A stretch of 33,944 bases of DNA from an uncultured Pelagibacteraceae bacterium (GCA_902577575.1 CACGZQ010000007.1:1-33944), one strand, 5' to 3'; positions 1 to 12,000 are shown, counted from the first letter of the stretch. Notes: a model not told the origin generated them from the sequence alone. Program-made: numbers and translations.

Positions 1-151
1 CTTTAAAAAGTTTTTCAATATTTTTTTTTATAGATTTTTTGTTAGCTTTACTATGAACTTTGAAAACTGTTTTATTTTGTTCAGATAAAACAGTCGCTTT
101 TTCTGTTATAATTGGACTTCTAATCGAGTCTATATAGCTAATTTTTTTCAT
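1..151 (-). CDS. rplW: Ribosomal protein uL23, partial (N-terminal 50 residues)
   Basis: Large-subunit protein L23, which sits at the peptide exit tunnel and forms part of the docking site for trigger factor and SRP. I translated the reverse complement from the ATG at 149-151. It opens [19 protein letters not shown], and the RSPIITEKA stretch is typical of the L23 N-terminus. The frame is open to the left edge, so only about half of the roughly 100-residue protein is present. The start lies inside rplD: the two genes overlap by 14 nt (138-151), which suggests translational coupling. It is the last visible gene of the fused str/S10 ribosomal operon; rplB would be expected next, outside the window. 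Confidence 0.93.
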   Translation of the reverse strand, partial: MKKISYIDSIRSPIITEKATVLSEQNKTVFKVHSKANKKSIKKNIEKLFK

Positions 152-773
152 TTAAAACTCTCTCTTGAATTTTTTTTGCAGATGTGGAAGTTATGATTAA
201 ATTTTTATATTTAAAGATATCATAAATATTTGCTCCGTTGTGCTTTATAATTTTTATATCTTTAATATTTCTTGCTGATTTATTTATATTTTTAAGAGAC
301 TCATCGTCAGATATTATTAAAGAGTTAAACAATTTATTTTTTGTTAAAAATTTATAAAAGTCTTTAGTTTTTTTTATTTCTTTTTTTACATCTGCCATAA
401 AAAATAAAGTTTTATCTAAATTTTTTTTTGACAAAGTTTGAGCTAATGCTGCTTTTCTAACTTTTTTGTTGATCTTTTTAATTTTATAGACTGATCCTTT
501 CGGTCCATGAGCTACACCCCCGCCTACAAATATTGGAGCTTTTTTACTTGCATGTCTTGCGCCACCACTTCCTTTTTGAGCAATTATTTTTTTTGTTGAT
601 CCTCTAATTTGATTTCTTTGTTTTGTTTTCGCGGTTCTACTTTTTGAGTGGTTTAATTGCCAATCAATTACATATTTGATCATTTTGTGATTAACTTTTA
701 ATCCTACTAATTTTTCTGAAATTTCAATAGAACTAGAAGATTGACCTTCGACATTTAATAAAGGAAGTTTCAT
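138..773 (-). CDS. rplD: Ribosomal protein uL4
   Basis: 50S protein L4, an early assembly protein that lines the exit tunnel. The 211 residues match the usual 200-210. The family signature is the Gly-rich internal loop around residues 65-95, containing GSGGARH and GGGVAHGPK, the extended tunnel-reaching segment that contacts 23S rRNA. The start codon follows the rplC stop with no gap. In E. coli L4 also represses its own S10 operon through the operon leader. Here rpsJ is only 2 nt downstream of fusA, so there is no room for an S10 leader of that kind, and any feedback would have to work elsewhere (inference). The 3' end overlaps rplW by 14 nt. Confidence 0.97.
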   Translation of the reverse strand: MKLPLLNVEGQSSSSIEISEKLVGLKVNHKMIKYVIDWQLNHSKSRTAKTKQRNQIRGSTKKIIAQKGSGGARHASKKAPIFVGGGVAHGPKGSVYKIKKINKKVRKAALAQTLSKKNLDKTLFFMADVKKEIKKTKDFYKFLTKNKLFNSLIISDDESLKNINKSARNIKDIKIIKHNGANIYDIFKYKNLIITSTSAKKIQERVLNEKN

Positions 774-1478
774 TTATTTCTTACCTTTCTTTGCTGCTGC
801 TGCTTTTAATTTTACTGCATGTTTCTCTTGTATGGTCTTTCTTGAAACATTTTTTACAGACTCTCTTAAATAAACAATAGAGTTTTTAGACCCAGGAATT
901 GAACCTCTCAAATAGATTAGACTATTGTCTATGTCTGATCTAATTACTTCTAAATTCAAAATAGTTCTAGATTTATCGCCCATATGTCCGGCCATTTTTT
1001 TTCCTTTGAAAACTTTTCCTGGATCTTGGCGCTGGCCTGTTGATCCATGAGATCTATGAGAAACTGAAACTCCGTGAGAAGCTCTTAAGCCACCAAAATT
1101 CCATCTTTTCATAACTCCGGCAAACCCTTTACCAATTGTTTTAGACCTAACATCAATAAATTTTTTATCTTTAAATATCTCTAAACCTATCTCGTTCCCT
1201 TCTTTATATTCAGCGTTATTTTCAACTCTGTACTCTTTGAGAATTTTTTTTGGTTCTGTATTCTTTTTTGCAAAATAACCTTTCATCTGTTTTGTTAATT
1301 TTGAATTTTTTAATTTAAAGAAACCAATTTTTACTGCGTTATATCCAGATTTTTCTTTGGAAATAAGATCCAAAACTCTACCTTTTTCAATTTTTATAAC
1401 AGTCACGGGCACTGACTGACCTGTTTCTAAAAATTCCCTAGTCATTCCAAGTTTTGTTCCTATTAATCCAATGCTCAT
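774..1478 (-). CDS. rplC: Ribosomal protein uL3
   Basis: 50S protein L3, an early assembly protein near the peptidyl transferase centre. The N-terminus MSIGLIGTKLGMTREF is characteristic. The conserved loop that reaches toward the A-site (GSTGQRQDPGKVFKGKKMAG) lies at about residues 145-165 and carries the Gln that PrmB methylates in other proteobacteria. Length is 234 residues, slightly longer than E. coli L3 (209), with a Lys/Ala-rich tail ending AAAAKKGKK. It starts 2 nt after rpsJ and abuts rplD. Confidence 0.97.
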   Translation of the reverse strand: MSIGLIGTKLGMTREFLETGQSVPVTVIKIEKGRVLDLISKEKSGYNAVKIGFFKLKNSKLTKQMKGYFAKKNTEPKKILKEYRVENNAEYKEGNEIGLEIFKDKKFIDVRSKTIGKGFAGVMKRWNFGGLRASHGVSVSHRSHGSTGQRQDPGKVFKGKKMAGHMGDKSRTILNLEVIRSDIDNSLIYLRGSIPGSKNSIVYLRESVKNVSRKTIQEKHAVKLKAAAAKKGKK

Positions 1479-1480
1479 AA

Positions 1481-1789
1481 TTATATTTTTATCTCTATAT
1501 CCACTCCAGAAGCTAGATCTAATTTCATTAGAGCTTCAACGGTTTGTGGGGTTGGTTCAATTATATCAATTAGTCTTTTATGAGTTCTTGACTCAAATTG
1601 TTCTCTACTTTTTTTGTCAATATGTGGTGATCGTAAAACTGTATATCTCTCAATTCTAGTTGGTAATGGAATTGGACCTTTAACCTGAGCTCCGGTTCTT
1701 TTAGCTGTATTTACTATCTCTTCAGTAGATAAATCTAGTATCTTATTATCGTAAGCCTTGAGATGTATTCTTATATTTTGATTTTCCAT
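1481..1789 (-). CDS. rpsJ: Ribosomal protein uS10 (NusE)
   Basis: 30S protein S10, also the NusE factor that binds NusB in antitermination complexes and contacts the NusG KOW domain. It has 102 residues, the standard length. Typical blocks are the N-terminal [14 protein letters not shown] and the central loop [19 protein letters not shown] that inserts into the 30S head. It begins only 2 nt after the fusA stop, so it is expected to be on the same transcript as rpsL-rpsG-fusA, making one continuous str plus S10 operon. In many proteobacteria a tuf gene lies at this junction; here there is none. Confidence 0.97.
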   Translation of the reverse strand: MENQNIRIHLKAYDNKILDLSTEEIVNTAKRTGAQVKGPIPLPTRIERYTVLRSPHIDKKSREQFESRTHKRLIDIIEPTPQTVEALMKLDLASGVDIEIKI

Positions 1790-1791
1790 AA

Positions 1792-3864
1792 TTAAGCTAA
1801 TTTTTTTGTTACTTCGTCTTGTACGTTTTGAGGGACTTTGTCATAATGGCTAAACTGCATTGTATATTGAGCTCTGCCTTGAGTTGATGATCTCAAATTG
1901 TTAATGTATCCAAACATATTTGCTAAAGGGACAACAGCATTAATAGCTGTCGCGTTACCTCTAGACTCAGTCGATCCAACTTGTCCTCTTCTGCTATTTA
2001 GATCACCGATAACGTCTCCCATAAATTCTTCTGGTGTTACTACCTCAACTTTCATCATAGGTTCTAAAAGTTTTAAAGTCGCTTTTTGGCAAGCTTCTTT
2101 AAAACATGTTCTACTTGCTATCTCAAAGGCAAGGACACTAGAGTCAACGTCGTGATGTAATCCATCTAAAATTTTAACTTTGTAATCAATAATTGGAAAC
2201 CCTGCTAAAATCCCGCTATCCGAAACACTCTCAACACCTTTTTCAACTCCTGGAATAAATTCTTTAGGTATTGCTCCACCTTTGATCAAATTTTCAATTT
2301 CTCTACCCTTTCCTGCTTCTAAAGGCTCTACACTTAATCTTACTTTGGCAAACTGCCCTGCGCCTCCGCTTTGTTTTTTATGAATATATTCCATTTCTGC
2401 AGAACCAAGTATAGTTTCACGATAAGCAACTTGTGGTGCACCGATGTTTGCTTCAACTTTAAATTCTCTCTTCATTCTATCCACAATTATATCTAAATGA
2501 AGTTCACCCATGCCTTTAATAATTGTTTGCCCGGACTCCTCATCGGAGGAGACTCTAAAAGATGGATCTTCTTTAGCTAATCTTGCTAATGCTTCTCCCA
2601 TTTTTTCCTGGTCGCCCTTAGTTTTCGGCTCTACAGCAATCTCAATTACAGGATCAGGAAATTCCATAGGTTCTAATAAAATTGGGTTTTTTGAATCACA
2701 TAAAGTGTGTCCAGTAATAGTGTGTTTTAAGCCTGCTAATGCTACTATATCGCCAGCAGATGCCGACTTAATATCCTCTCTACTATTCGCGTGCATCAGA
2801 AGCATCCTTCCAATTCTTTCATCTTTATCTTTTGATGAATTTAAGATCGAAGTTCCTGCGTTTAAAGTACCTGAATATATTCGAATAAATGTAAGTGACC
2901 CGACAAAAGGATCATTTGCTACTTTGAAAGCTAAAGCTGAAAAATTTTCTTTTTCATCGAATTTCATGTTAACTTTTTCTTCGCTACCGACTTTTGTTCC
3001 CTCAATAGAACTAAGATCACTAGGACTTGGCAAATAGTCAATAACTGCATCTAGTAGCGGTTGAACACCTTTATTTTTAAAAGCTGAACCAGTTAAAATA
3101 GGAACAAAATCAAAAGATAGTGTCCCTTTACGTATACATTTAATCAACTCAGCTTCAGAGGGTTCTTTCCCTTCTAAGTAAGCTTCCATAATTTTCTCGT
3201 CTTGCTCAACTGCTGTTTCAACTAATTCTTTTCTATATTTTTTCGCTTTTTCATTAAGATCTTTAGGGATTTCAATATATTCAAATTTTGCACCCAGATC
3301 CTCATTTTGCCAAACTACGCCTTTCATTTTAACCAAATCTATTACACCTTTTAATTCTGCCTCAGACCCAATTGGTAATTGAAGTGGTAAGGGTTTACAG
3401 CCTAATCTCTCTTTTATCATTTCTACACACCTATAAAAATCAGCGCCGGTACGATCTAATTTATTAATAAAACAAATCCTAGGAACTTTATATTTATCTG
3501 CTTGCCTCCAAACTGTTTCTGATTGAGGTTCTACTCCTGCTACTCCATCAAAAACTGCTACAGCACCATCTAAAACTTTTAATGACCGCTCAACTTCAAT
3601 AGTAAAATCTACGTGACCAGGGGTATCTATAATATTAATTCTATGGTCTCTCCAAAAACATGTTGTTGCAGCTGAGGTTATTGTTATACCTCTCTCTTGT
3701 TCTTGTTCCATCCAGTCCATCGTAGCAGCGCCGTCATGTACTTCTCCAATTTTATGGCTTTTACCTGTATAGTATAAAACTCTTTCTGTTGTAGTAGTTT
3801 TGCCTGCATCAATGTGCGCCATGATACCGATATTTCTGTATTTATCTAAAGTATATTTAGCCAT
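1792..3864 (-). CDS. fusA: Elongation factor G
   Basis: Translocation GTPase EF-G, which moves tRNA and mRNA after peptide bond formation and acts with RRF in ribosome recycling. 690 residues, normal length. GTP-binding motifs are intact: P-loop AHIDAGKT at 16-23, DTPGH at 80-84 and NKLD at 134-137. The switch I region with the RGITITSAA segment is at about 58-66. C-terminal domains IV and V are present, with the [17 protein letters not shown] segment of domain V. The gene lies 6 nt after rpsG and 2 nt before rpsJ. It is the only EF-G seen in the window. Confidence 0.98.
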   Translation of the reverse strand: MAKYTLDKYRNIGIMAHIDAGKTTTTERVLYYTGKSHKIGEVHDGAATMDWMEQEQERGITITSAATTCFWRDHRINIIDTPGHVDFTIEVERSLKVLDGAVAVFDGVAGVEPQSETVWRQADKYKVPRICFINKLDRTGADFYRCVEMIKERLGCKPLPLQLPIGSEAELKGVIDLVKMKGVVWQNEDLGAKFEYIEIPKDLNEKAKKYRKELVETAVEQDEKIMEAYLEGKEPSEAELIKCIRKGTLSFDFVPILTGSAFKNKGVQPLLDAVIDYLPSPSDLSSIEGTKVGSEEKVNMKFDEKENFSALAFKVANDPFVGSLTFIRIYSGTLNAGTSILNSSKDKDERIGRMLLMHANSREDIKSASAGDIVALAGLKHTITGHTLCDSKNPILLEPMEFPDPVIEIAVEPKTKGDQEKMGEALARLAKEDPSFRVSSDEESGQTIIKGMGELHLDIIVDRMKREFKVEANIGAPQVAYRETILGSAEMEYIHKKQSGGAGQFAKVRLSVEPLEAGKGREIENLIKGGAIPKEFIPGVEKGVESVSDSGILAGFPIIDYKVKILDGLHHDVDSSVLAFEIASRTCFKEACQKATLKLLEPMMKVEVVTPEEFMGDVIGDLNSRRGQVGSTESRGNATAINAVVPLANMFGYINNLRSSTQGRAQYTMQFSHYDKVPQNVQDEVTKKLA

Positions 3865-3870
3865 AAATTT

Positions 3871-4341
3871 TTACCATCTAAAATGTGCAAAAGCTTTATT
3901 TGACTCTGCCATTTTATGTGTATCCTCTCTTTTTTTAATTGCAGAGCCTTTATTTTGTGAGGCATCCATAATTTCTGCGTAAAGTTTTTCTGCCATAGTT
4001 TTATTTTTTCTTTTTCTAGTTGAGTCTAAAATCCATCTTAGAGCTAAAGCTTGTGCTCTTTTTGGTTTTACTTCTACTGGTACTTGGTAAGTTGCTCCAC
4101 CGACTCTTCTAGATCTACATTCTAAATTTGGTTTAACATTGCTTATAGCTGAATTAAAAATCTTTAATGGGTCTTCATTATTTTTACTCTTAATTTTTTC
4201 CAACGCATCGTATAAAATTTTCTCTGCTGTAGTTCTCTTTCCATCATACATTATTGAATTAATAAATTTTGAAATTACCTCAGATTGAAACTTAGGATCA
4301 GGATAAACTTTTCGAACTGGTGCTTTTCTTTTTCTTGACAT
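3871..4341 (-). CDS. rpsG: Ribosomal protein uS7
   Basis: 30S protein S7, the primary binder that nucleates folding of the 16S 3' domain (head) and lies near the E-site. 156 residues, as usual. The start [17 protein letters not shown] and the later [11 protein letters not shown] segment (about residues 80-90) are family hallmarks, and the C-terminus ends in an aromatic AFAHFRW. It lies 3 nt after rpsL. In E. coli S7 represses its operon by binding the rpsL-rpsG spacer; a 3-nt spacer cannot hold that site, so any autoregulation here must differ (inference). Confidence 0.97.
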   Translation of the reverse strand: MSRKRKAPVRKVYPDPKFQSEVISKFINSIMYDGKRTTAEKILYDALEKIKSKNNEDPLKIFNSAISNVKPNLECRSRRVGGATYQVPVEVKPKRAQALALRWILDSTRKRKNKTMAEKLYAEIMDASQNKGSAIKKREDTHKMAESNKAFAHFRW

Positions 4342-4344
4342 AAA

Positions 4345-4716
4345 TTATTTTGGTTTTTTTGCACCGTAAAGAGATCTTCTTTGTTTTCGATTTGCAACAC
4401 CTTGGGTATCTAAGTTACCTCTTAAAATATGATATCTAACACCTGGTAGATCTTTTACTCTTCCTCCTCTTAATAAAACAACCGAGTGTTCTTGTAAATT
4501 ATGACCTTCTCCAGGAATATAAGCAGTAACTTCAAATCCGTTGGACAACCTCACTCTTGCAACTTTCCTCAGCGCTGAATTTGGTTTTTTAGGAGTAGTT
4601 GTATAAACTTTAACGCACACTCCTCTTTTGAGAGGTTGTTTTTCTAAAGCTGGAACTTTGTTCCTTGCAATAGGTTTAACGCGGCTTTTTTTTATCAACT
4701 GATTTATAGTTGGCAT
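4345..4716 (-). CDS. rpsL: Ribosomal protein uS12
   Basis: 30S decoding-centre protein S12. 123 residues. The N-terminal extension [12 protein letters not shown], the loop [18 protein letters not shown] and the loop [13 protein letters not shown] are all present. The two lysines of these loops, classic sites of streptomycin-resistance mutations, are wild type. The Asp of KDLPG, methylthiolated by RimO in other bacteria, is conserved. It is the first gene of the str portion, separated from rpoC by 148 nt that contain a promoter candidate and a leader hairpin. No Shine-Dalgarno sequence is evident in the last 15 nt before the ATG. Confidence 0.98.
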   Translation of the reverse strand: MPTINQLIKKSRVKPIARNKVPALEKQPLKRGVCVKVYTTTPKKPNSALRKVARVRLSNGFEVTAYIPGEGHNLQEHSVVLLRGGRVKDLPGVRYHILRGNLDTQGVANRKQRRSLYGAKKPK

Positions 4717-4760
4717 AATTATATTTTTGAAAGATAAACGTGAGAAAACCCAGAAATTTA

Positions 4761-4796
4761 GTTAGTGTTTAAGGCTTTAAATGCCTCACTTCTAAC
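4761..4796 (-). promoter_or_regulatory. Leader hairpin upstream of rpsL
   Basis: An imperfect inverted repeat in the predicted rpsL leader. Two four-base arms pair (64-67 with 87-90, and 72-75 with 83-86), separated by a four-base bulge, with a further three pairs outside (61-63 with 94-96). A competing outer pairing uses 61-65 with 92-96. The loop is seven A/T bases. No T run follows on the minus strand, so it does not look like a terminator. It starts about 9 nt after the predicted transcript start and ends 44 nt before the rpsL ATG. Function unknown; control by a ribosomal protein is one possibility. Confidence 0.3.
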
Positions 4797-4811
4797 ATTC
4801 AAAAATGCCGT

Positions 4812-4839
4812 AAATTAGCATTGAATTCAAAAAAGTCAA
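4812..4839 (-). promoter_or_regulatory. Sigma-70-type promoter for rpsL-rpsG-fusA-rpsJ...
   Basis: On the minus strand a TTGACT -35 (4834-4839) and a TAATTT -10 (4812-4817) are 16 nt apart. The -10 is preceded by TGC, giving an extended -10. It lies between the rpoC stop and the rpsL start, the place where the str genes would need their own promoter. The predicted start near 4805 would give a leader of about 90 nt. AT-rich sequence produces chance matches, but the -35 and the extended -10 together are better than background. Confidence 0.55.
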
Positions 4840-4864
4840 TATTTAAAGGATTTATCTGTCTGCT

Positions 4865-7800
4865 TTATGCTGTCTGTTCAGGTCCAGTTTGCGCGGTTTC
4901 TAGCTGCTGTTTTTTTAACTCTTCAATTCTTCTTTTATCTTGTTCTCTGGCCTCTTTATCCCATTGAATTTTAGTCAGTCCTGTACCAGCCGGTACTAGT
5001 CTTCCGACTATAACGTTTTCTTTAAGTCCTTCTAATGTATCGGTTTTTCCTTTTATAGATGCGTCAGTTAATACTCTAGTAGTTTCTTGGAAAGAAGCTG
5101 CTGAGATAAATGAATTTGTTTGTAAAGAAGCTTTTGTTATACCTAATAAAACTCTCTCATAACTTGCTATTTTTTTCTTTTCTTTTTTTAAGTTTTCATT
5201 AATCAAATTAATGTCAAGAAGATCTATGACTTCACCTGTTAAGAGTTCTGAGTCACCTGGATCTTTAATTTCTACCCTTTTTAACATTTGTCTTACTATA
5301 GTTTCGATATGTTTATCATTTATGACAACTCCTTGAAGCCTATAAACTTCTTGAACTTCTGTAACAAAATACTCTGTTAATTTCTCTACACCCAAAATTC
5401 TTAAAATATCGTGTGGTGCTGGGCTTCCATCTAATAAATATTCACCTTTTTTAATCTTTTCGCCCTGATTGAAATTAACATGTTTTCCTTTTGGAATAAG
5501 ATAATTAGAAGTTTCCCCACTTGAAGAAACTATAGAAATTTTTTGTTTTCCTCTAACCTCTTTGCCAAATTCGATTACACCATCGTTTTCAGCTATTATT
5601 GCGCTATCTTTAGGCCTTCTAGCTTCAAATAACTCTGCAACTCTTGGTAATCCTCCTGTGATATCTTTTGTTTTTGAGGTTTCTTTTGGCAATCTAGCTA
5701 GCACATCGCCTGCAGAGATTTTTTGTCCATCTTTTACTGATAAAATTGTATCAGGGACAAGGTAATATCTTGCTTCATTGCCATCCGCTTTTTTTATAAT
5801 TTCTCCTTTTTCATTTCTAAGAGTAATTCTCGGTTTTAATTCTGAATTTTTCAATGACGATTTCCAGTCTGTAACTGATTTTGATGACAAGCCAGTTGCG
5901 TCATCAAGTGTTTCAGTTAAAGAAGTTCCTTCCATTAAATCCATATAATTAGCAATACCGCTTGTTTCAGCGATAACTGGAAGTGTATAAGGATCCCATT
6001 CTGCAATTTTTTTTCCAACATCTATGGTATCCCCATCTTTAAAAAATAATTTGGAACCATAATTAACTTTGTAAATAGCTAATTGTCTTCCATTTTCATC
6101 TTCGATGCTAAGCTGAGTATTTCTTCCCATAACTATCGTATTTTTTTTTGAGTCCTCGATTAAGTTTTTATTTATAATTTTTAATTTTCCTTTACTCTGT
6201 GAAATTATTTGCGACTCTTCTTTAATTTGAGCTGTTCCGCCAACGTGGAAAGTTCTCATGGTTAATTGAGTACCAGGCTCTCCAATCGACTGAGCAGCAA
6301 TCATACCGACAGCTTCACCAACGCTTACTAATTTGCCTCTTGCTAAGTCTCTGCCGTAACTCATCGCACAAACTCCTCTTGTCGATCCACAAGTAATAAC
6401 TGAATAAACATTCACGGATTTTACCCCTGCAGCATCGATTTTTTCGCAATCGTTTTCATCAATTAACTTCTCTTTTTTAATAATAATTTCTCCTGTTACA
6501 GGATTTTTAATATCTTCAGCTATAACTCTTCCTAAAACTCTTTCAGATAAACTTACTAAAATATTTCCACCTTCGATAATTTCAGAAATTGTTACTGAAG
6601 ACTTTGTCTTACAATCACACTCCTTTTTAGTAATTTGAACATCTTGTGCCACATCACATAATCTTCTGGTTAAATAACCTGAATTTGCTGTTTTTAAAGC
6701 TGTATCTGCAAGACCTTTTCTAGCACCGTGGGTTGAGTTAAAATATTCTAGTACAGATAAACCTTCTTTAAAATTTGCAATAATTGGTGTTTCAATAATT
6801 TCACCCGAAGGTTTAGCAATAAGTCCTCTCATGCCTGCTAATTGCTTCATTTGTGCTTGAGAACCTCTAGCTCCCGAGTCCGCCATCATATATACCGAGT
6901 TAGTTTCAATTCTGTCATTGTCATAAACCTTTTCAGCTGACGAAATTTCTTTCATCATTTCGTTTGCTACTGTATCTGTACATTTTGACCAAACATCAAC
7001 AACTTTATTATATTTTTCACCTCTCGTTATCAGGCCATCTGAATATTGTTTTTCATATTCTTCAATTTGTTTTTTTGTACTATTTATTAAGTTTTCTTTT
7101 GTCTTAGGAATAAGCAGATCATCTTTTCCAAATGAAATACCAGCTTTGAATGCGTGTTTGAAGCCTAAAGTTTTTATTCTATCGCAGAAAATGACTGTTT
7201 CTTTTTGACCACAATATCTAAAAATAGTATCGATAACTTCAGAAACATTTTTTTTAGTTAATAATTTATTAACAAGACTGAAATTAATATCTTTATTTAA
7301 AGGTAGTAGATTTGCTAATAAAAATCTTCCCGCTGTACTTGTGTATTTCTCTAATATAATATTACCATTAGAGTCGAGTGTCTTAAATGTAGAAATAATT
7401 TTTGAGTGCAAACTAATTGATTTGTTTTCTAAAGCATGTTCAATTTCCTCAACCGTTGAAAATATTCCACTAGGTTTTTTGTCGTTATCTTCTGATGCCT
7501 GAGACAGATAATAAATGCCAAGTACAATATCCTGGCTAGGAACTATTATAGGTTTACCATTTGACGGGCTTAGAATATTGTTTGTAGACATCATTAAAAC
7601 TCTAGCCTCAAGTTGAGCTTCTAAACTCAAAGGAATATGCACTGCCATTTGATCTCCATCAAAATCTGCATTAAAAGCGGCACAGACTAGTGGATGTAGT
7701 TCAATAGCATTACCCTCAATCAGTTTTGCTTCGAATGCTTGAACTCCTAATCTGTGTAAAGTTGGTGCTCGGTTCAAAAGAATTGGGTGTTCTCTAATAA

Positions 7801-9055
7801 TATGTTCTAAAGAGTCCCAAACTTCACTTTTTTCTTTTTCAACTAATCTTTTAGCTTGTTTAATTGTTGTAGCCAATCCAAGTTTGTCTAATCGAGCATA
7901 TAAAAATGGTTTGAATAGCTCTAAAGCCATTTTTTTTGGTAATCCGCACTGATGCAATTTAAGTTCGGGTCCTACAACAATTACCGATCTACCAGAATAA
8001 TCTACTCTTTTCCCAAGTAAATTTTGTCTAAATCTCCCTTGCTTCCCCTTAAGCATTTCAGCTAAAGATTTTAAAGGTCTTTTGCCAGTGCCTGTTATTA
8101 CTCTTCCCCTTCTCCCATTATCAAACAAAGCGTCAACTGACTCTTGCAACATTCTTTTTTCATTTCTCACTATTATGTCAGGAGCTTTTAGATCTAAAAG
8201 TCTTTTTAGACGATTATTTCGATTTATAACTCTTCTGTATAAATCATTTAAATCTGATGTGGCAAATCTACCGCCATCTAAAGGAACTAATGGTCTTAGT
8301 TCTGGCGGGATGACTGGCACTGATGTTAAAATCATCCACTCTGGCTTATTACCAGAGGAAATGAATGACTCTATAAGTTTTAACCTTTTGATTGTTCTTT
8401 CTTCTGTAACTTTTGACTTAATCTCTTCAAGAGACTCTCTTAATTTTTTTTGCTCCTTTTTTAAATCTAGACTTAAAAGTATTTCTCTTACGGCTTCAGC
8501 GCCAATACCGGCTGTGAAAGCATCTTCACCAAATTCTTCTTGTGCTTTTAATAATGATTCTTCAGAGATTAGTTGTCCTTTTTTAAGTGTAGTTAACCCT
8601 GGTTCAATTACAATAAAACTTTCAAAATACAATACTTTTTCAACCTCTTTCAATTTCATATCTATTGATAAAGCAATTCTACTTGGTAAAGATTTTAAAA
8701 ACCAAATGTGTGCTACAGGACAAGCTAAATCAATATGACCCATTCTTTCTCTTCTCACATTCGATTTAGTAACTTCAACACCACATTTTTCACATATGAT
8801 ACCTCTAAATTTCATTCTTTTGTATTTTCCACACAAACATTCATAATCTTTAACTGGTCCAAATATTCTTGAACAAAATAAACCATCTTTTTCTGGTCTA
8901 AAAGTCCTATAGTTTATTGTTTCTGGTTTTTTAATTTCTCCATAAGACCAAGATTTAATTTTTTCAGGACTAGCTAATGTAATCTTAATACTGTCGAAAT
9001 TTGTTTCCTGTGTTACGCTTTGATTTTCTAAACTTTTTGATAAATTTTTTTCCAT
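4865..9055 (-). CDS. rpoC: RNA polymerase subunit beta'
   Basis: Largest RNAP subunit, holding the catalytic magnesium. 1396 residues (E. coli 1407). The first zinc site is intact (Cys 73, 75, 88, 91). The active-site motif NADFDGDQM is at 462-470, with Asp 464, 466 and 468 as metal ligands. The [16 protein letters not shown] segment, from the bridge helix/trigger loop region, is at about 925-940. The second zinc site is unusual: Cys 813, 889 and 896 are in place, but the expected fourth Cys in the C-A-x-C-Y-G block is Ser 899, read directly as AGT. An additional Cys is present at 815. It starts 2 nt after rpoB. The C-terminus is a charged tail rich in Glu and Gln. Confidence 0.98.
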   Translation of the reverse strand: MEKNLSKSLENQSVTQETNFDSIKITLASPEKIKSWSYGEIKKPETINYRTFRPEKDGLFCSRIFGPVKDYECLCGKYKRMKFRGIICEKCGVEVTKSNVRRERMGHIDLACPVAHIWFLKSLPSRIALSIDMKLKEVEKVLYFESFIVIEPGLTTLKKGQLISEESLLKAQEEFGEDAFTAGIGAEAVREILLSLDLKKEQKKLRESLEEIKSKVTEERTIKRLKLIESFISSGNKPEWMILTSVPVIPPELRPLVPLDGGRFATSDLNDLYRRVINRNNRLKRLLDLKAPDIIVRNEKRMLQESVDALFDNGRRGRVITGTGKRPLKSLAEMLKGKQGRFRQNLLGKRVDYSGRSVIVVGPELKLHQCGLPKKMALELFKPFLYARLDKLGLATTIKQAKRLVEKEKSEVWDSLEHIIREHPILLNRAPTLHRLGVQAFEAKLIEGNAIELHPLVCAAFNADFDGDQMAVHIPLSLEAQLEARVLMMSTNNILSPSNGKPIIVPSQDIVLGIYYLSQASEDNDKKPSGIFSTVEEIEHALENKSISLHSKIISTFKTLDSNGNIILEKYTSTAGRFLLANLLPLNKDINFSLVNKLLTKKNVSEVIDTIFRYCGQKETVIFCDRIKTLGFKHAFKAGISFGKDDLLIPKTKENLINSTKKQIEEYEKQYSDGLITRGEKYNKVVDVWSKCTDTVANEMMKEISSAEKVYDNDRIETNSVYMMADSGARGSQAQMKQLAGMRGLIAKPSGEIIETPIIANFKEGLSVLEYFNSTHGARKGLADTALKTANSGYLTRRLCDVAQDVQITKKECDCKTKSSVTISEIIEGGNILVSLSERVLGRVIAEDIKNPVTGEIIIKKEKLIDENDCEKIDAAGVKSVNVYSVITCGSTRGVCAMSYGRDLARGKLVSVGEAVGMIAAQSIGEPGTQLTMRTFHVGGTAQIKEESQIISQSKGKLKIINKNLIEDSKKNTIVMGRNTQLSIEDENGRQLAIYKVNYGSKLFFKDGDTIDVGKKIAEWDPYTLPVIAETSGIANYMDLMEGTSLTETLDDATGLSSKSVTDWKSSLKNSELKPRITLRNEKGEIIKKADGNEARYYLVPDTILSVKDGQKISAGDVLARLPKETSKTKDITGGLPRVAELFEARRPKDSAIIAENDGVIEFGKEVRGKQKISIVSSSGETSNYLIPKGKHVNFNQGEKIKKGEYLLDGSPAPHDILRILGVEKLTEYFVTEVQEVYRLQGVVINDKHIETIVRQMLKRVEIKDPGDSELLTGEVIDLLDINLINENLKKEKKKIASYERVLLGITKASLQTNSFISAASFQETTRVLTDASIKGKTDTLEGLKENVIVGRLVPAGTGLTKIQWDKEAREQDKRRIEELKKQQLETAQTGPEQTA

Positions 9056-9057
9056 AA

Positions 9058-12000
9058 TTAATTTAACTCTATATTTAATCCTAAAGCTCTTATTTCTTTA
9101 ACTAACACGTTAAATGACTCTGGCACACCTGACTCGAAGTTATTATTTCCTTTTACTATTGTTTCGTAAACCTTTGTTCTACCCGCAACATCGTCTGATT
9201 TTACAGTAAGTATTTCTTGCAGTGTATACGATGCTCCATATGCCTCTAAGGCCCAAACCTCCATTTCACCAAATCTTTGTCCACCTAGTTGTGCTTTACC
9301 ACCTAAAGGCTGTTGAGTAACTAAGCTGTATGGTCCCGTCGAACGGGCGTGAATTTTATCCTCAACTAAATGATTTAATTTTAACATATAGATAATTCCA
9401 ACTGTCACAGGTCTATCAAACCTCTCACCAGTTTGGCCGTTCCAAAGATTTGTTTGGCCAGAATTTGGAAGTTCGGCTAAATTAAGCATTTCTGTAATAT
9501 CTTTAGTGCTGGCCCCATCAAATACTGGAGTCGATATAGGAACCCCATTTGAGAGATTTTCCACCAATTCAATTATTTCCTTATTTGTTAATTTACCAAC
9601 AACATTATTGTAATAAGTTTCACCATAAATTTCTTTTAGTTTTTTTTTTATTTTTTCAACGTTTTGTTCAAAACTTTTTTGATATTGCTTTATTTGATCA
9701 CCCAGCTCCGAACAAGACCAACCTAAATGTGTTTCAAGGATTTGACCGACATTCATACGGCTAGGCACACCTAACGGGTTTAAAACTATATCCACGGGTT
9801 TACCGTTATCCATATATGGCATATCTTCAACAGGAACAATCTTACTTACAACTCCCTTATTACCATGTCTTCCGGCCATTTTATCTCCTGGCATTAATCT
9901 TCTTTTTACAGCAACAAAAACTTTTACAACTTTCATTACTGTGGGTAGTAAATCATCTCCTTGTTGTATTTTAGCCACCTTATCATCAAATCTAGCTTTT
10001 ATATCGTCTGAGGCATTATCAAATTGATTTTTTAATTTTTCTAAATCATTATTTATTTCTTGTTTCTGCATAGAAAACTTCCAAAAATCCTTCAAAGATA
10101 AGTTTTCAAAATCATTCTTATTTAGAGTTGTTCCAGGTTTAAGATTTTTAAATTGTTTTGATATACTTTGACCATTTAATAAATCAATAGCTCGAAATTT
10201 AATATTTCTATTTAAAATTTCTTCCTCAACTTTTTTATCTTCTTGTACTGACTCTATTTCAGCTCTTTCTATAGCTATAGATCTTTCATCTTTTTCAATA
10301 CCGTGTCTATTAAATACCCTTACATCAATTACTACTCCTGTGCTTCCTGAGGGTAATTTTAAAGATGAGTCTCTTACATCTGTGGCTTTTTCTCCAAATA
10401 TAGATCTCAATAATTTTTCTTCGGGGCTTGATGACGTCTCACTTTTAGGTGTAACTTTACCAACTAAAATATCTCCAGGTTTAACTTCTGCGCCTACATA
10501 AACAATACCGGATTCATCTAGATTTCTTAAACTCTCTTCGCTAACATTTGGGATATCTCTTGTTATTTCTTCCGCTCCCAATTTTGTATCTCTAGCCATT
10601 GACTCGTATTCCTCAATATGAATTGAAGTGAATACATCATCTGTTACACATCTTTCAGAAATTAAAATTGAGTCCTCAAAATTATATCCTTGCCAAGGCA
10701 TAAAAGCTACTGTCACATTTTTTCCTAACGCAAGTTCACCTAATTTGGTTGCTGGACCATCTGCAATGATATCACCTTTTTTTATTTTATCGCCAACTTT
10801 AACTAAAGGTTTTTGATTTATACATGTATTTTGATTTGATCTTTGAAATTTTGATAAGTTATATATGTCTACAGCAGACTGTGATAAATCTGTAACGTCT
10901 GTAACTTTAACTACAATACGCTTTCCATCAATTTTATCTACAACACCATTTCTTTTAGCTACAATTGTAACTCCCGAGTCTAATGCTACATCTGACTCTA
11001 TGCCTGTTCCAACTAAAGGAGACTCTGGTTTTAGCAAAGGAACCGCTTGTCTCATCATATTTGAACCCATCAAAGCACGGTTTGCATCATCATTTTCTAA
11101 AAAAGGTATCAATGCAGCAGCAACTGAAACTAATTGTTTAGGAGAAACGTCAATAAAATCAATATTTTCTTTGTTAGCTAATTCAAAATTTAAATTTTTT
11201 CTACAAGGAACCAATTCCTCTACAAAATTACCATTACCATCTATCTTTGAATTAGCTTGAGCAATTGTAAACTTCTCCTCCTCAATAGCTGACAAGTATT
11301 TTATCTCTGATGTAACTTTTCCATTTGTTACTTTTTTGTAAGGACTTTCTATATATCCAAATTTGTTAACTCTACAATATGTTGCTAAACTATTAATTAA
11401 ACCAATATTTGGACCTTCTGGAGTTTCTATTGGACATATTCTACCATAGTGAGTTGGATGAACATCTCTAACTTCAAATCCTGCTCTTTCCCTAGTTAGA
11501 CCTCCTGGTCCTAATGCTGAAATTCTTCTTTTGTGTGTAATTTCTGAAAGCGGATTTGTTTGGTCCATAAATTGTGAAAGTTGAGATGTTGCAAAAAAAT
11601 CTTTTAATGAAGTGGTTATTGGTTTTGCGTTTATTAGGTCTTGGGGCATAGCTGATTCTATCTCTAGAAATGTGGACATTTTTTCTTTTACAGTCCTCTC
11701 CATTCTTAAAAGACCTATCCTAAACTGGTTTTCAACTAATTCACCAACTGATCTAACTCTTCTATTGCCTAAATGGTCTATGTCATCAACTTCTCCCTTA
11801 CCATCTCTTAAGTCTAGCATGAATTGAATTATTGATATTATATCGTTTGTCTCTAAAATGGTTTTTTTTGAGGAAGTATTCAAATTTAACTTTGAATTTA
11901 GTTTTACCCTTCCAACTTCAGATAAATCATACCTCTCTTTTTTAAAATATAAATTATTAAAAATTTCTTCAGCTATTTCTACTGAAGGAGCTTCTCCAGG

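Noticed and set aside
8082-8738. 218-codon plus-strand open frame inside rpoC
   Set aside because: Antisense to a highly conserved part of beta'. Ser/Leu/Phe-rich composition is typical of reverse frames of Lys/Glu/Arg-rich genes.
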